DNA from: Marinagarivorans cellulosilyticus
Lineage (GTDB): Bacteria; Pseudomonadota; Gammaproteobacteria; Pseudomonadales; Cellvibrionaceae
Assembly (NCBI RefSeq): GCF_021655555.1
Contig: NZ_AP023086.1
Location: 1,952,685 to 2,016,684, forward strand
Length of the DNA stretch: 64,000 nt
Direction of reading: 5' to 3'
In this document: positions 46,501 to 51,383 of the stretch, piece by piece
Layout: each line of letters starts with the position of its first letter
Position numbering within the stretch: position 1 is the first letter of the stretch
Notes under the pieces: generated by a model
Database searches by the model: none
Seen by the model: the letters and a program-made list of their open reading frames with translations, nothing else
What the model was told of the DNA's origin: nothing
Position numbers and translations under genes: made by a program

Positions 46501-47654
46501 TTATTGATGTCTCTGACCCTTTCTCGCCATTTGAAACTGTAGCCTCATTTGATGTTAGTGGCACATCTTCGTTTGACGCTCTTGCTGTTGATGGCGGAAT
46601 TGTCTATGTCCCTCATAAACCGGTCAGTTTTGTATACGAGATTGCAAAATTAAGCATTGATAGTTTGCTCGCAGGAAACCGCGATGCTTTAGATTCATAT
46701 TCCATGGGGTCTCTAAACGCCGGTGCCACTATTCGCGGTCTATTTGTGTTTGATAACTATTTATATGCTGGTAGCGATAGTCAATTTGTGCGCTCTGATC
46801 TTAGCCTAAGCGGAGCCGAAGCGGTCCCAGAAATGCTTCGTGAAGGTGAGGAAATTAGAAATATGGTGTCAGACGGCAAGCATTTATATGTGGCCGAAGC
46901 CTTTATTACAGAAAATATAGATCGCCCAGATCACGGCTTCCTAACGTGGGAGCATAGTGCGAATGGAGAAGCGAATAAACTGGGGCACTTGATGACTGCA
47001 AACAGTTCTGTTTGGGCTGCGGGCGGCGGCTATGTTTACCATTACCCTGGGTTTGGATTTGGTGATGAATTTGGTGTGAGAGTCGTCAATATGGAGGATC
47101 CTACGTCACCACTAGTTTCGGCTCATTTGGCGAAGGGTTTTTGTGTCAGAGGTCAGCAGTCGTCATTTGTGTTGGAGGAAAGTCGACTTTATTGCATTGG
47201 AACTCAGGGCGCGAAAGTGAATTCAGCCCATATTGATGACCCAGAGGCGCCGGTCGTTGGAGCAAGCTATGAGTTGTTACCTGACTTAAAACATGTGCAC
47301 AAAATGGACGACTCCCTTTTCGCTATAAATGATTCTGAACTAGCTTCATATGATGTAAGCGGGCGCCTATCCCTAGGGGATGAATATAGCAGTGTTGCAC
47401 CCTCCCAAGTATTAAGTTATCAGGTTAGCTGGACGTCAGAGGCGAATATTGCCGGCGCATTAAACCCTACTTTAGAGGTGGGTGCTTGGGTGACCGGCGG
47501 TTCATACCGATTGCTCAATGTAAACATTGTGCAGCGCACTGCGTTAGTTGAGTGGACTGTACCTGCAGAGCCTGGGCAATACGAGCTTATAGTTGCGGCG
47601 GGAAGCTCATCTTTTTTTAACGCTGATTTTGACCGGATTGTTGTAATGCAATGA
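31539..47654 (+). CDS. Giant PKD/Ig-repeat surface lipoprotein, copy 2
   Basis: A 5371-residue lipoprotein, among the largest bacterial proteins. The start GTG 31539 matches copy 1 in context (AAGGTGA site, then the same coding words); GTG 31530 lies within that site. Lipobox LLSGC, Cys21. In order: an N-terminal beta domain; a calcium-loop-like DEDRDGINNADE (about 138-150); a Ser-rich linker (about 165-212); a PKD/Ig-like array to about residue 4220 with repeated domain signatures; then two complete modules of Big2-like domain, propeller-like region and end domain (about 4225-4742 and 4750-5371). Phrases such as VVIDRNQ, IIDVSDPFSPFETVASFDVS and VVNMEDPTSPLVSAHLAKG are LVIVD-like. The BspA/DUF285 part of copy 1 is absent. 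It is 1463 residues longer than copy 1, partly through an 806-codon duplication. No catalytic motif is visible. Confidence 0.88.
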   Translation: MKFSARTLAAALVCSALLSGCFNKSEKHDWQVEPEGKASSFPVPQKVQQKVEAENLSAQVQVDNNGWESLLISGDSATGNVSGIVEGNHTISVRFVYTTPLYGDLVLAQVTKNVQVIAGTSTRLEILEADYDLDLFDEDRDGINNADEIAQGTNPIDANDPPPVSSSSADQVSSSSLSSSVDSSSEPSTGITPSSVTTSSSLSSASSSETIVDPQDNAIAFAGPNITNVEEGSLVEITGFAVNPTAPVIYSWRYIGTDTVELSGANTDTLRFQTGEYLEPQIFEFELVVTVGNTVSAPDTMVVSVNANNDAPVVSFIPAERTVAPNTLVELTPFEHSDPEGQPLTYSWAQLATDAVQVDDFTFDNETATFTTPSLNSADQQLELTFELTVSDGANSTTAPVKVIVQDNNDTPVARITAANDATSVAENSTLVLSGSTSTDDYTSAANLSYQWVLESDVAFDLGITDWTAQDITVIAPNLAANQAVQFSLIVTDDSTPALSSTKVFFDLDITAENDPAVVTIAPVGAAAPGATVTLSATVSDPDFEHQDLTYTYAWTEPAGYAGLLDNLDSATTSFTAPADLMTTTELVFGLQVTQVGEGSLPVVDGSVLATISAGYVAPTAAAALAAPAVPTRETVAFDLTAAGSSAGSQAIASYSWATTDCTDGTLSNAAAALATFTPANRVDSYSCTFTLTVADAATPTAGSDTDTLVVNIIASDDAPSLVAPTPLVGTSGNTQALDASASSDPEGQALSFAWTTNEAGITLSNADTATASFTVPTVAEATDLTFTVTVSDGNTDNNQTQDVVVQVGGSNAAPVAVITPVAGDLVPEASPVVLSGEASNDDFTDSASLTYQWQLHTTTAYDLGITDFTQSTLSFNTPNLAEQLVLEFELVVTDAQGEDSVPATYRVTVDSVNEVPTVEVTASPTGANAGALVTVSADVVNPDLDQADITYSYAWTAPAGYESLLPANAASSVISFNAPNVAVDNTVLTFTVVATESGVNGLSSAAVPATVTVRLGYFPPVPVATIVGGGSNLVESMPAQLTAEDSIAGTNSISEYFWATDCSGVLTDETTSIASFQPANLLAEESCSFTLQVSDGEPNGQATVVLPVTVSATNEDPEVIFTPAQRTVMPNTAVVLTPSEHQDPEGQALTYTWEQSLLNPVLVDDFTFDNETATFTTPSLNSADQQLELTFELTVSDGANSTTAPVKVIVQDNNDTPVARITAANDATSVAENSTLVLSGSTSTDDYTSAANLSYQWVLESDVAFDLGITDWTAQDMTVIAPNLAANQTVQFSLIVTDDSTPALSSTKVFFDVDITAENDPAVVTIAPVGAAAPGATVTLSATVSDPDFEHQDLTYTYAWTEPAGYAGLLDNLDSATTSFTAPANLMDEAALEFGLQVTQVGAGSLPIATAPASVVVGEGYVAPTAVAALAASTVSTREAIAFDLTAAMSVPGSQAIASYNWATTDCTDGTLSNAAAALATFTPANRVDSYSCTFTLTVADAATPTAGSDTDTLVVNIIATDDAPSLVAPTPVVGTSGNTQALDASASSDPEGQALSFAWTTNEAGITLSNADTATASFTVPTVAVATDLTFTVTVSDGNTDNNQTQDVVVQVGGSNAAPVAVITPIAGDLVPEASPVVLSGEASNDDFTDSASLTYQWRLITTTAYDLGITDFTQSTLSFNTPNLAEQISLQFELIVADEQGEPSEPETYTVTVDAINATPEVSIQPNPVNVAANAEVTLTAEVTNEDQDQAAIGYTYTWTAPAGYENLIPADNSGNTLTFTAPAIMVDSQAFDFTVAATEDVTGGETSAAVTAQVNVQRGYIAPTASAALVGGGTTLEEGVAASLTAAGSVAGTNLITAFNWTTTCAGQLTDATAEVASFTANNTLAPQNCDFTLSVSDGETDGTSKAVLAVTIDAVDDAPVATAPAAVVNANAAMPIALNGITVEDLDTQSSDLGYRWTSDNTEALALLSSTTEIAPTFTPASAAEETLITFTLTVTDGGEAGRTAAQNAVSIASLDVLVANNNDAPKADIALIQPASATDISEQAGVTLRAVPQAGSTEIDRFTAANDLTYTWTPNPALAALGVAADSGQGKADFSFVVGDIEAPAADLMVTLVVRDAQGEISGPIEYPFALKADNAAPEVTLNALDAVNGGDTVTFEATATDPEDVRTLSYSWQQLDENGNALAANDPAAVTCSEGNNTNQCSFSAPVENEDLSITFEVTVAEEGSEDFLKETTANKTVTVTSGYIEPVLALSLNAPVSEGATATITANITAGDAAAITAYDWSESTCLGQPVLADFSTATGSTLTFVTPGQQKADYTCDIQLTVTDATDSTITVPALSINVTAIDDIPVAVITDRTLIISGHDPEDITDELLDGSASTDEEGDTLYYQWSQDPADAVQVNWLSRGETDGQAFFAVPQQPTQTTLNFSLTVCDAENDPERCDATPAEIAITVAATNQAPIAIISVNDVEVAGANDEFGRFTANETNHPAQREADEGEVLVTVSAGLSSDSAGEQLTFSWVFGGGSAEEKAWAEAELGLTEADWTAESFSFVTPNLAQTDTLLFILTVSDGSLSTLKDLVVTIEADNDAPVVSATTDVSNVAGLGQVQLSSTVIDPDIEHRDYPVDITWSAQPDVIDFAGNQTQQNLTITAPNLPDATTTVALTATVVQPDDIDNLGGSDSVQLTIGQGYFPPVVTIDRGNNPLTEGITLNLEAQVTNNTSPISAYTWALEDNCSDAEIVILDSDDQTAANGSNVAKRADVTLPNRTAMYSCGITLTVEDSEQIAGTDSFTLTLADIAATNDLPVATFISHTLTVSAQDDALFIGELIGAVRDPENLLTGYEWVQVPNQGVIDVPVNWLNGSNTGVPSELTNDQTTATFSIPKQPVNTAFAFELRAIDGAQTGPAASTGILQLDGSNLPPSAGVDSTQTVLESEYDAAGGLVPNEITLAPVDFAAGDLDDFTPNGDLAFQWLVTGMDTSGLDLNQPSLTFTVPNLVSSTGGDQDLAPLSFTLVVTDKHDGVSSSTHTVNITANNDAPIITALTTVPAVLTVAEGGFVDLTATAIDPENQALTYQWQVVGGAANDDRFTTQTGTSTRFTVPSGLFADTDYAIVVQVSDGVNPPVESAPITITGQTSYIAPAVALEVSANPTEGELITVNATVDYSGPTNNPVYTWVGSCEGALVSLTEGPINGSTAGVVTLSASFQAAATVDAYSCKVDLNVDGGNGQGSITATTNDFIVAPIDNPPTVIALTSADLPVASVGMPFTLNALTLNGGLPVVSDSDTPLDELTYTWRVESEYSDTVDVTNNGPIATVIFPLDVFEVDSTVAFLLDVADATTTTVQMPPANSYRVTVTALNQAPSAVISDDAGTTLTGEIELPETEAGAAASTLILSAANSVDDFDAVEKFEWSIGTDAIALADLGLTIADLTNETIEITAPNLLLETSFSVSLVVVDTQGNRSATSPPTNITVKIAADNDAPSAPAIADIASSEIEVNQPLLLTRSLASADPESQLITYRWEQVLNSAASIICGDVETCNFTPLEAGEYSIAVIASDGEKEVSSAFVNVTAVVPVDPTPIISVQFEPELPSEGIPVTLTTTAIYPDPDAYEGDSWNLDCGGHPYTLSDFSSSGAPDLGGVVLTGTFTGANALDDYECEGVWTAEINGETVVTRTPFTVSADNDAPDIAEGIVLPLVDITAAYILDAQTLNGGLPMVTDDSPELTYSWRAEGINIVTDPATGLGTVEAFPDSFTAANVTFYLDVSDGVNDVSSEGYSVTVPATLSSAPVITVLEATVVEAGFSGSPIESLESSQGVEIQFPDPSITVEGSPVWGQHCSKISVRGTSVRPRDLANTEVYRVYFIPNEDIANYQCTGSTVTFNFSDGSQQVITLDTFTVSADNDLPVKPVIGTFDGSFLTIGDPVELNLENVSLTDQDGEAITYTWLQSTDGVSFTEVIECDDSVGQCVFSPTVADDYLVKVVASDETNKIESSAVNISYELPITFLDVEGNEITELNILIVPGGIKTESVFFAGINPDDLVARGVDFRGDLSTRVASETLVNDEANHIQFTTNGRIGSFTVKVNYQVIGGARHSSYLTVTTTEMDPDDIVVPIPKIKELDKTEFTLGETVVFELVNVPEVDSGGRRLRHSWRLLDSNGSLMSMLDFPETDFDCADINSPTCTFLLPNTAGEYRVVSLLSFDFVTSERYISPSVTVTFTSPIIDQDPLNFVDGQGNNIAGDGSYSYETFVGDDPFTFAALGGSGSGAITYASSDELIATVDPTTGEVTSSGRAGEVTITAVKAADEVYAEAVAEYEYSFIGYQGIPVVIDRNQTFTDPTNEYAIDGESGSGGINPVAINSNIAFVVNGGSELDIYDISGGFSLLSTYDASIVLPSSAWAYAVNENWLVVTNNSGDFDSYEVIDIRQPSQPKLLMSGDLPKDSSNLPMLPRLVGDQLLITGINQSFYSSSVLDLSVGSSFNLLGSGQLDLDGYSIYEPFGCNSYDVATDGSLSDGDTLSDCNTWEASNNRFVFATSSASLSNPTIINVYDRLSLGGVSAINEFEETYNLGTGASVQNHDVFAVDNVLYVRAFNPAAFGSHIKAYDIGDPASIHLVGNYRVSSSYITPAETGVYINLSASEGVALFNQNDLIDVLTEKQYRYGDIVDIDVALNSTAGSRSRCYVSGGSCQLIDINRQQLTAKIRWFTPTETESNNAAGHYEIAVLDSGSSFNSLDVDRVKLIPEDRTSQDSISVSGIPVNISSGDLFTLSTSGGSGSGEFIYLSSDPSVATVDALTGEVVLVGQGDVTLTVVKSGDASFAPATESFELTVNQPIQPQVISFGDAIDGQTVVKFVGEDREFSLPAELVSAQGSSEPIIYRSSDETVATVDNNGVVTIHPEPSVFSHINSGDGLVARISATKLGGGQFSEARAFYDLGVLRYSGETAEVPDAPFSLGDTVFSPQATIPLRVAPQVTVANSSHIVFKALGEVGIIDVSDPFSPFETVASFDVSGTSSFDALAVDGGIVYVPHKPVSFVYEIAKLSIDSLLAGNRDALDSYSMGSLNAGATIRGLFVFDNYLYAGSDSQFVRSDLSLSGAEAVPEMLREGEEIRNMVSDGKHLYVAEAFITENIDRPDHGFLTWEHSANGEANKLGHLMTANSSVWAAGGGYVYHYPGFGFGDEFGVRVVNMEDPTSPLVSAHLAKGFCVRGQQSSFVLEESRLYCIGTQGAKVNSAHIDDPEAPVVGASYELLPDLKHVHKMDDSLFAINDSELASYDVSGRLSLGDEYSSVAPSQVLSYQVSWTSEANIAGALNPTLEVGAWVTGGSYRLLNVNIVQRTALVEWTVPAEPGQYELIVAAGSSSFFNADFDRIVVMQ
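32621..34188 (+). repeat. Internal tandem duplication, first copy (partner 35039-36606)
   Basis: This segment of the second giant gene recurs at a constant offset of 2418 bases (806 codons, in frame). Checked anchors keep the offset exactly: 32621/35039, 32793/35211, 33483/35901. One inner part (about 33285-33480) is less alike than the rest. Confidence 0.85.
35039..36606 (+). repeat. Internal tandem duplication, second copy (partner 32621-34188)
   Basis: The second copy of the 2418-base-period duplication. It is a mosaic. Most of it follows the first copy, while about 35700-35935 and everything after about 36510 follow the first giant gene (for example 20268-20500 and 21170 onward). Confidence 0.85.
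38397..39050 (+). repeat. Near-identical tract shared with first giant gene (partner 22961-23614)
   Basis: The counterpart of 22961-23614: no gaps, about 19 mismatches in 654 bases. After 39050 the two genes diverge sharply. Confidence 0.85.
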
Positions 47655-47984
47655 AAGGCAAAACAACCCTGCCGAAGAGGGCGCCGCGAGATTTTGGTTT
47701 GCATTTATGTACCGATTGACGACTTCTAGGTTCATGCACTCTAGTTGTCGTTTGGGTAAAAAGTTATTAAGGTTTCGCTCACGTACTGAAGAGGTTCTTG
47801 AGCCACTTTGAAGTAGGTTGAATTAGATCAAGGGTTGCGTTGATATTATTAGGTTGAGCGCTCTATTAGCAACCGGCCAACCTCCCACACTCCAATCAGC
47901 CAAAATCCTTGTTGCCCAGATCTGCTAGGCCTTTTACACTACACCACTTAAATTCTACTCAGAATCGTGGTTCCGTGGCCAAAT
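47655..47984. other. Intergenic region before the kinase gene
   Basis: About 330 bases. No protein gene, intrinsic terminator or clear promoter could be recognised. The kinase promoter must lie here if the kinase is not read through from the giant gene. Confidence 0.4.
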
Positions 47985-49778
47985 ATGAAACAACTTGAAG
48001 TCAAAGACGCTCTGCCGAAGGGCTTCAAGCTGCATTGGTACGAAATACAGGGGGTGCTCGGCCGTGGTGGCTTTGGGATTACTTACCTTGCCCGCGATAC
48101 TAACCTCGATTGCAATGTTGCAATTAAAGAATACTTTCCTATCGAGTATGCCAGCCGCGAGGGGCATACTCAGTCTTTAGAGCCTACAACCGCCGATAAC
48201 AACAATGTTTATGCTTGGGGGTTGGAAAAGTTCGTGATTGAAGCGCGAACGCTTGCCAAGTTTAGCCACAAAAATATTGTTCGCGTTTCCAGCGTATTTG
48301 ATCAAAACAATACGGCCTATATGGTGATGGACTTGGAGGCGGGACAAAGCCTTTCTGAGGTGATTTCCGCCAAAGTGCAATTTACCGAATCTCAGCTTAC
48401 CAATATGCTGGTTGGCTTGATGGACGGTTTGGAATTTGTGCACAGTAAGGGCTTTATTCACCGCGATATTAAGCCTGCCAATATTATTTTACGTGCTGAT
48501 GGCGAGCCGGTACTGCTAGATTTTGGCTCTGCTCGCGGGGCGCTTAAACAAACCACCAAGCTCACAAGCCTCGTGTCGTTTGGCTATACCCCTTTTGAAC
48601 AGTACAACGCAAGTAGTGACCAGCAGGGGGCATGGACGGATGTGTATGCACTTGCCGGTACATTCCATCATATGTTACTAGGCACAAAACCGGCCGAGGC
48701 AATGGCGAGGGCAACCGCGTTAATGAATGGCAAGCCAGACCCGCAGCTGCCTTTGGTTGATTGTGAGGCGCTGGGCTTTAGTCATCAATTTTTGGCAACG
48801 CTGGATGCCGGCTTAGGTTTTCGTGTAGAAGAGCGGCCTCAAAGCATGTCGTCTTGGAAGCAAATGCTGCTAGAGGAGGTTTCGCCAAAAGCGCGAAAGA
48901 AAGCTTTGTCGGCAGCTAAGGTTGGCGCTAAAGACCGCACCGTACTGATGCCAGCAGCCAGTAACGATAGCGTGACTTCCTTTAGGGGGAAAAAGGCGGG
49001 TGATTTTAATGCAGAGCGCTCGGCGCCTTGGGGTATTATCGTTACAGCGGTGTTATTGTTGGGCGTTGCTGGTGGTGGCGGTTTTTGGTTTTGGCAGCAG
49101 TCATCGTCAAAACCTGTTGCCCCTGCAAGTGCTTTGGCACCCACTGAAGCGGAAGATAAAGACCAAAAAATTGTTGATTTACAATCTGAGCTACAGCAAG
49201 CCGATAGCCTAGCAACAGAGCGTGCAGCAGAGTTGGCAGAGATTAAAGCCGAGCGCGCCCGCCGTGCTGAACAGCAAAGGTTGGAGGAAGAGCGGCTAGA
49301 GGCTGAGCGTTTGGCAGAGGAGGTTCGTTTAGCCGAAGAAGCTAAAAAAGCCGAAGAGGCTAAGTTGGCCGAACTGGAAAAAAAGAAAGCGCTTGAAGCT
49401 AAAAAGTTAGCCGAGAAAAAGCGCAAGCAGGAGCTAGCGGCCAAGAAGGCAAAGTTTGATAACGAAGCTAAAAATCTTGTCGCGGGTTTTATTGCAACTT
49501 TCAAACGCAAAGATCACGCATCACTTATCGATAATTATGTAATCCCTAAAGACAAGCAGGTTTTTGTGCAGCAGCTAATGGGGGCTTACAAGTCTTTCTC
49601 TTTATCGAGCGAACCAATAGAAAGCAATGCAGCAAAGCAAACAGCCCAAACAGTGATTACGATCACCAGTATACGGGCTAATAATGGCAGCATTGTAAAA
49701 CCTGGTGCTGCTTGGCGGGATATTCCCGTCGAAATTAAAAAGTCGGCCAATGGCAAGTTAGCGCTTTATTGGCTTTAG
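47985..49778 (+). CDS. Transmembrane Ser/Thr protein kinase
   Basis: A 597-residue eukaryotic-like kinase. The catalytic domain has the glycine loop GVLGRGGFGITYLARD (about 24-38), Lys48 in NVAIKEYFP, the catalytic loop FIHRDIKPANIIL (His159-Arg160-Asp161) and LLDFGSARG (Asp179). A transmembrane helix lies at about 349-370 (WGIIVTAVLLLGVAGGG). It is followed outside by a charged Glu/Ala/Lys coiled coil (about 390-490) and a C-terminal domain of about 100 residues resembling small NTF2-like or stress-type folds. The GGFGITY and IKEYFP words are typical of bacterial kinases often seen with type VI secretion or surface systems. It sits 330 bases after the second giant gene, same strand, but a functional link is only a guess. 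The start could be GTG 47967; no good ribosome site decides. Confidence 0.88.
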   Translation: MKQLEVKDALPKGFKLHWYEIQGVLGRGGFGITYLARDTNLDCNVAIKEYFPIEYASREGHTQSLEPTTADNNNVYAWGLEKFVIEARTLAKFSHKNIVRVSSVFDQNNTAYMVMDLEAGQSLSEVISAKVQFTESQLTNMLVGLMDGLEFVHSKGFIHRDIKPANIILRADGEPVLLDFGSARGALKQTTKLTSLVSFGYTPFEQYNASSDQQGAWTDVYALAGTFHHMLLGTKPAEAMARATALMNGKPDPQLPLVDCEALGFSHQFLATLDAGLGFRVEERPQSMSSWKQMLLEEVSPKARKKALSAAKVGAKDRTVLMPAASNDSVTSFRGKKAGDFNAERSAPWGIIVTAVLLLGVAGGGGFWFWQQSSSKPVAPASALAPTEAEDKDQKIVDLQSELQQADSLATERAAELAEIKAERARRAEQQRLEEERLEAERLAEEVRLAEEAKKAEEAKLAELEKKKALEAKKLAEKKRKQELAAKKAKFDNEAKNLVAGFIATFKRKDHASLIDNYVIPKDKQVFVQQLMGAYKSFSLSSEPIESNAAKQTAQTVITITSIRANNGSIVKPGAAWRDIPVEIKKSANGKLALYWL

Positions 49779-49880
49779 GCTTCCTCTTTTTTGGGCAATT
49801 GTTATTTTGTCTGTCGTTGTCAATCGTAAAGTGCGACCAAGTTCTGTTTTAAGTGTGGCGCGCGTCCAATATTGAGGTAT

Positions 49881-49901
49881 CACTTTTAGTAAAGTGGCAC
49901 C
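49881..49901 (+). promoter_or_regulatory. Inverted-repeat element upstream of esterase 1
   Basis: CACTTTTAGTAAAGTG (49881-49896) is a perfect inverted repeat with loop TAGT, followed by GCACC. The 20 bases from 49882 recur exactly at 51280-51299 upstream of the second esterase. It is probably an operator shared by the two genes. TGGCACC also resembles the -24 half of a sigma-54 promoter, but the -12 half is not convincing here. Confidence 0.6.
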
Positions 49902-49977
49902 CCAATCGGCGGGTGTAAGTACTTGCTAATCAAGCAACGCGCTTGCCTATATGGCCCACTTCACAGGCACAAAAAAT

Positions 49978-51162
49978 ATGTTTTTTAACCCTACCAATCA
50001 ATGCTTTCGCCTTTATCGTTGGAAGCCGGTTTTATCATTAACGTCTGTGCTTGCATTAAGCGCTTGCATGGCAGAGCCTAAAAATAACACTTCTTCATCT
50101 ATTGATGTTGAGATCAGCAGTTCAGCAAGCTCGTCGTCGTCAGTAGTTGCAAGCTCGAGCAGTATGGATTCCACGGTTAGCTCCTCAAGCGAGCTGAGTT
50201 CGTCATCAAGCTCTGAGTCCAGTAGCGAAGGTGCGCTGGGCGATATTATTCCCCGCACAAGCTGCCCACCTGCACCGCCGGCGCCTGACTTCGGTAGTTG
50301 GAAGCCGCATTATGCCGAGGCGGCTTACCCCAGCACTCACGATGTGGTACGTGATTTTAAAGAGCTAATGGTCGAGCAGCCTGTTTTTAATGAAACGGGT
50401 ATCGATTTGCCATGGAATTTGCACTCGCCTTATCAGGCCGAAGGCGATCCCGATGCCTTGTTCCCGCTGGTTGTTTATATTCATGGCGGTGCAGAGCGCG
50501 GTAGTGACCCAAGTGCACCCAATGTTCATTTAAACAACCGGCATGCTAAAAACTTTTTTGCCTCGGCTAAATCGCTACTAACGGATGAGTATCAAGCGCA
50601 GTTTCCTGCTTATATTTTGGCACCATTATGTGACTGTAACTTCTATTCTAATGAGTGGTCTTCCGATGGTGGTGCTAACTTTACCATGAAAAATGAGCCT
50701 TCTCGGTATGGTGAGGCAGCGCTAGCGCTTATTGAAAAACTGATTGCCGAAAAACAAATCGACCCTGCACGTATTTATGTTACAGGCCCCTCTATGGGTG
50801 GCGGTGGCTCTTGGGAGTTTGCGGTTCGCCGGCCCGATTTATTTGCAGCGGCTATACCGTTGGCAGGGCATCCTCCATCTTCGAACGATTTAAAAAAGCT
50901 GCACGATAGCAAAGTGCCAGTTTGGTCCAACCATGGTGAAGGTGATGGCAGCAACCCAATTGACGATGCGCAAAACGCCGTTGATTTCGTTAGCGATGGC
51001 GGAGGTTGCGCTTGGATTTCGCGTTACCCCAGAGGTACAGGCGCTGATGATCCAGCCGATTCAGACCCTAGCGATGCGCCACACAATATATGGGCTAGGG
51101 CCTATACCAACCCAGACCTATGGCCTTGGGTGTTTTCAATCTCCCAGCCTCGCGAGCAATAG
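49978..51162 (+). CDS. Ser-linker lipoprotein esterase (alpha/beta hydrolase)
   Basis: A 394-residue predicted outer-membrane lipoprotein (lipobox LALSAC, Cys30) with a Ser-rich linker of about 60 residues and a catalytic alpha/beta-hydrolase domain. The nucleophile motif is YVTGPSMGGGGSW and the oxyanion region is PLVVYIHGGAERG. PVWSNHGEGDGSNP and APHNIWARAY likely carry the acid and histidine. This resembles the phospholipase/carboxylesterase and feruloyl/PHB-esterase group; the substrate is unknown, perhaps ester groups on plant or algal polysaccharide (inference). The start at 49978 puts the lipid cysteine at residue 30, exactly as in the paralogue at 51384; ATG 49951 is the alternative. 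A strong terminator follows. Confidence 0.82.
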   Translation: MFFNPTNQCFRLYRWKPVLSLTSVLALSACMAEPKNNTSSSIDVEISSSASSSSSVVASSSSMDSTVSSSSELSSSSSSESSSEGALGDIIPRTSCPPAPPAPDFGSWKPHYAEAAYPSTHDVVRDFKELMVEQPVFNETGIDLPWNLHSPYQAEGDPDALFPLVVYIHGGAERGSDPSAPNVHLNNRHAKNFFASAKSLLTDEYQAQFPAYILAPLCDCNFYSNEWSSDGGANFTMKNEPSRYGEAALALIEKLIAEKQIDPARIYVTGPSMGGGGSWEFAVRRPDLFAAAIPLAGHPPSSNDLKKLHDSKVPVWSNHGEGDGSNPIDDAQNAVDFVSDGGGCAWISRYPRGTGADDPADSDPSDAPHNIWARAYTNPDLWPWVFSISQPREQ

Positions 51163-51190
51163 TCTTGTTGTAGCTATTAACGTTTTTGAA

Positions 51191-51223
51191 CGAAAAAAGG
51201 CGCAGGTAATGCGCCTTTTTTCG
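51191..51223 (+). terminator. Terminator after esterase 1
   Basis: AAAAAAGGCGCA, loop GGTAA, TGCGCCTTTTTT. It separates the two esterase genes into individual units. Confidence 0.92.
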
Positions 51224-51279
51224 TTGTGGCGGCTCAATTTTCGACAAAATGCATGCATTAGATGAGGTAATTAAGTGTT

Positions 51280-51299
51280 ACTTTTAGTAAAGTGGCACC
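51280..51299 (+). promoter_or_regulatory. Inverted-repeat element upstream of esterase 2
   Basis: Identical over 20 bases to 49882-49901, with arms ACTTT/AAAGT around TAGT. Here GG (51293-51294), ten bases and GC (51305-51306) satisfy the spacing of a -24/-12 promoter, so sigma-54 use is possible. The start codon lies about 80 bases on. Confidence 0.6.
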
Positions 51300-51383
51300 T
51301 TGAACGCTTGGGTTGATGTGTATCACTTGGCTTTAGCCCTGAAGCAGCTCTGTCTTGTTTTATTACCTCTCAAGGTACTTCTG

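Noticed and set aside
48839..49510. A 223-codon minus-strand frame rich in Ser and Ala
   Set aside because: It is the complement of the kinase's Glu/Ala/Lys coiled-coil coding region and has no independent start signal or domain.
49881..49915. A sigma-54 promoter upstream of esterase 1
   Set aside because: TGGCACC fits the -24 half, but the expected GC ten bases after GG is GG here; only the second copy (51280-51306) fits, so an operator is the simpler reading.
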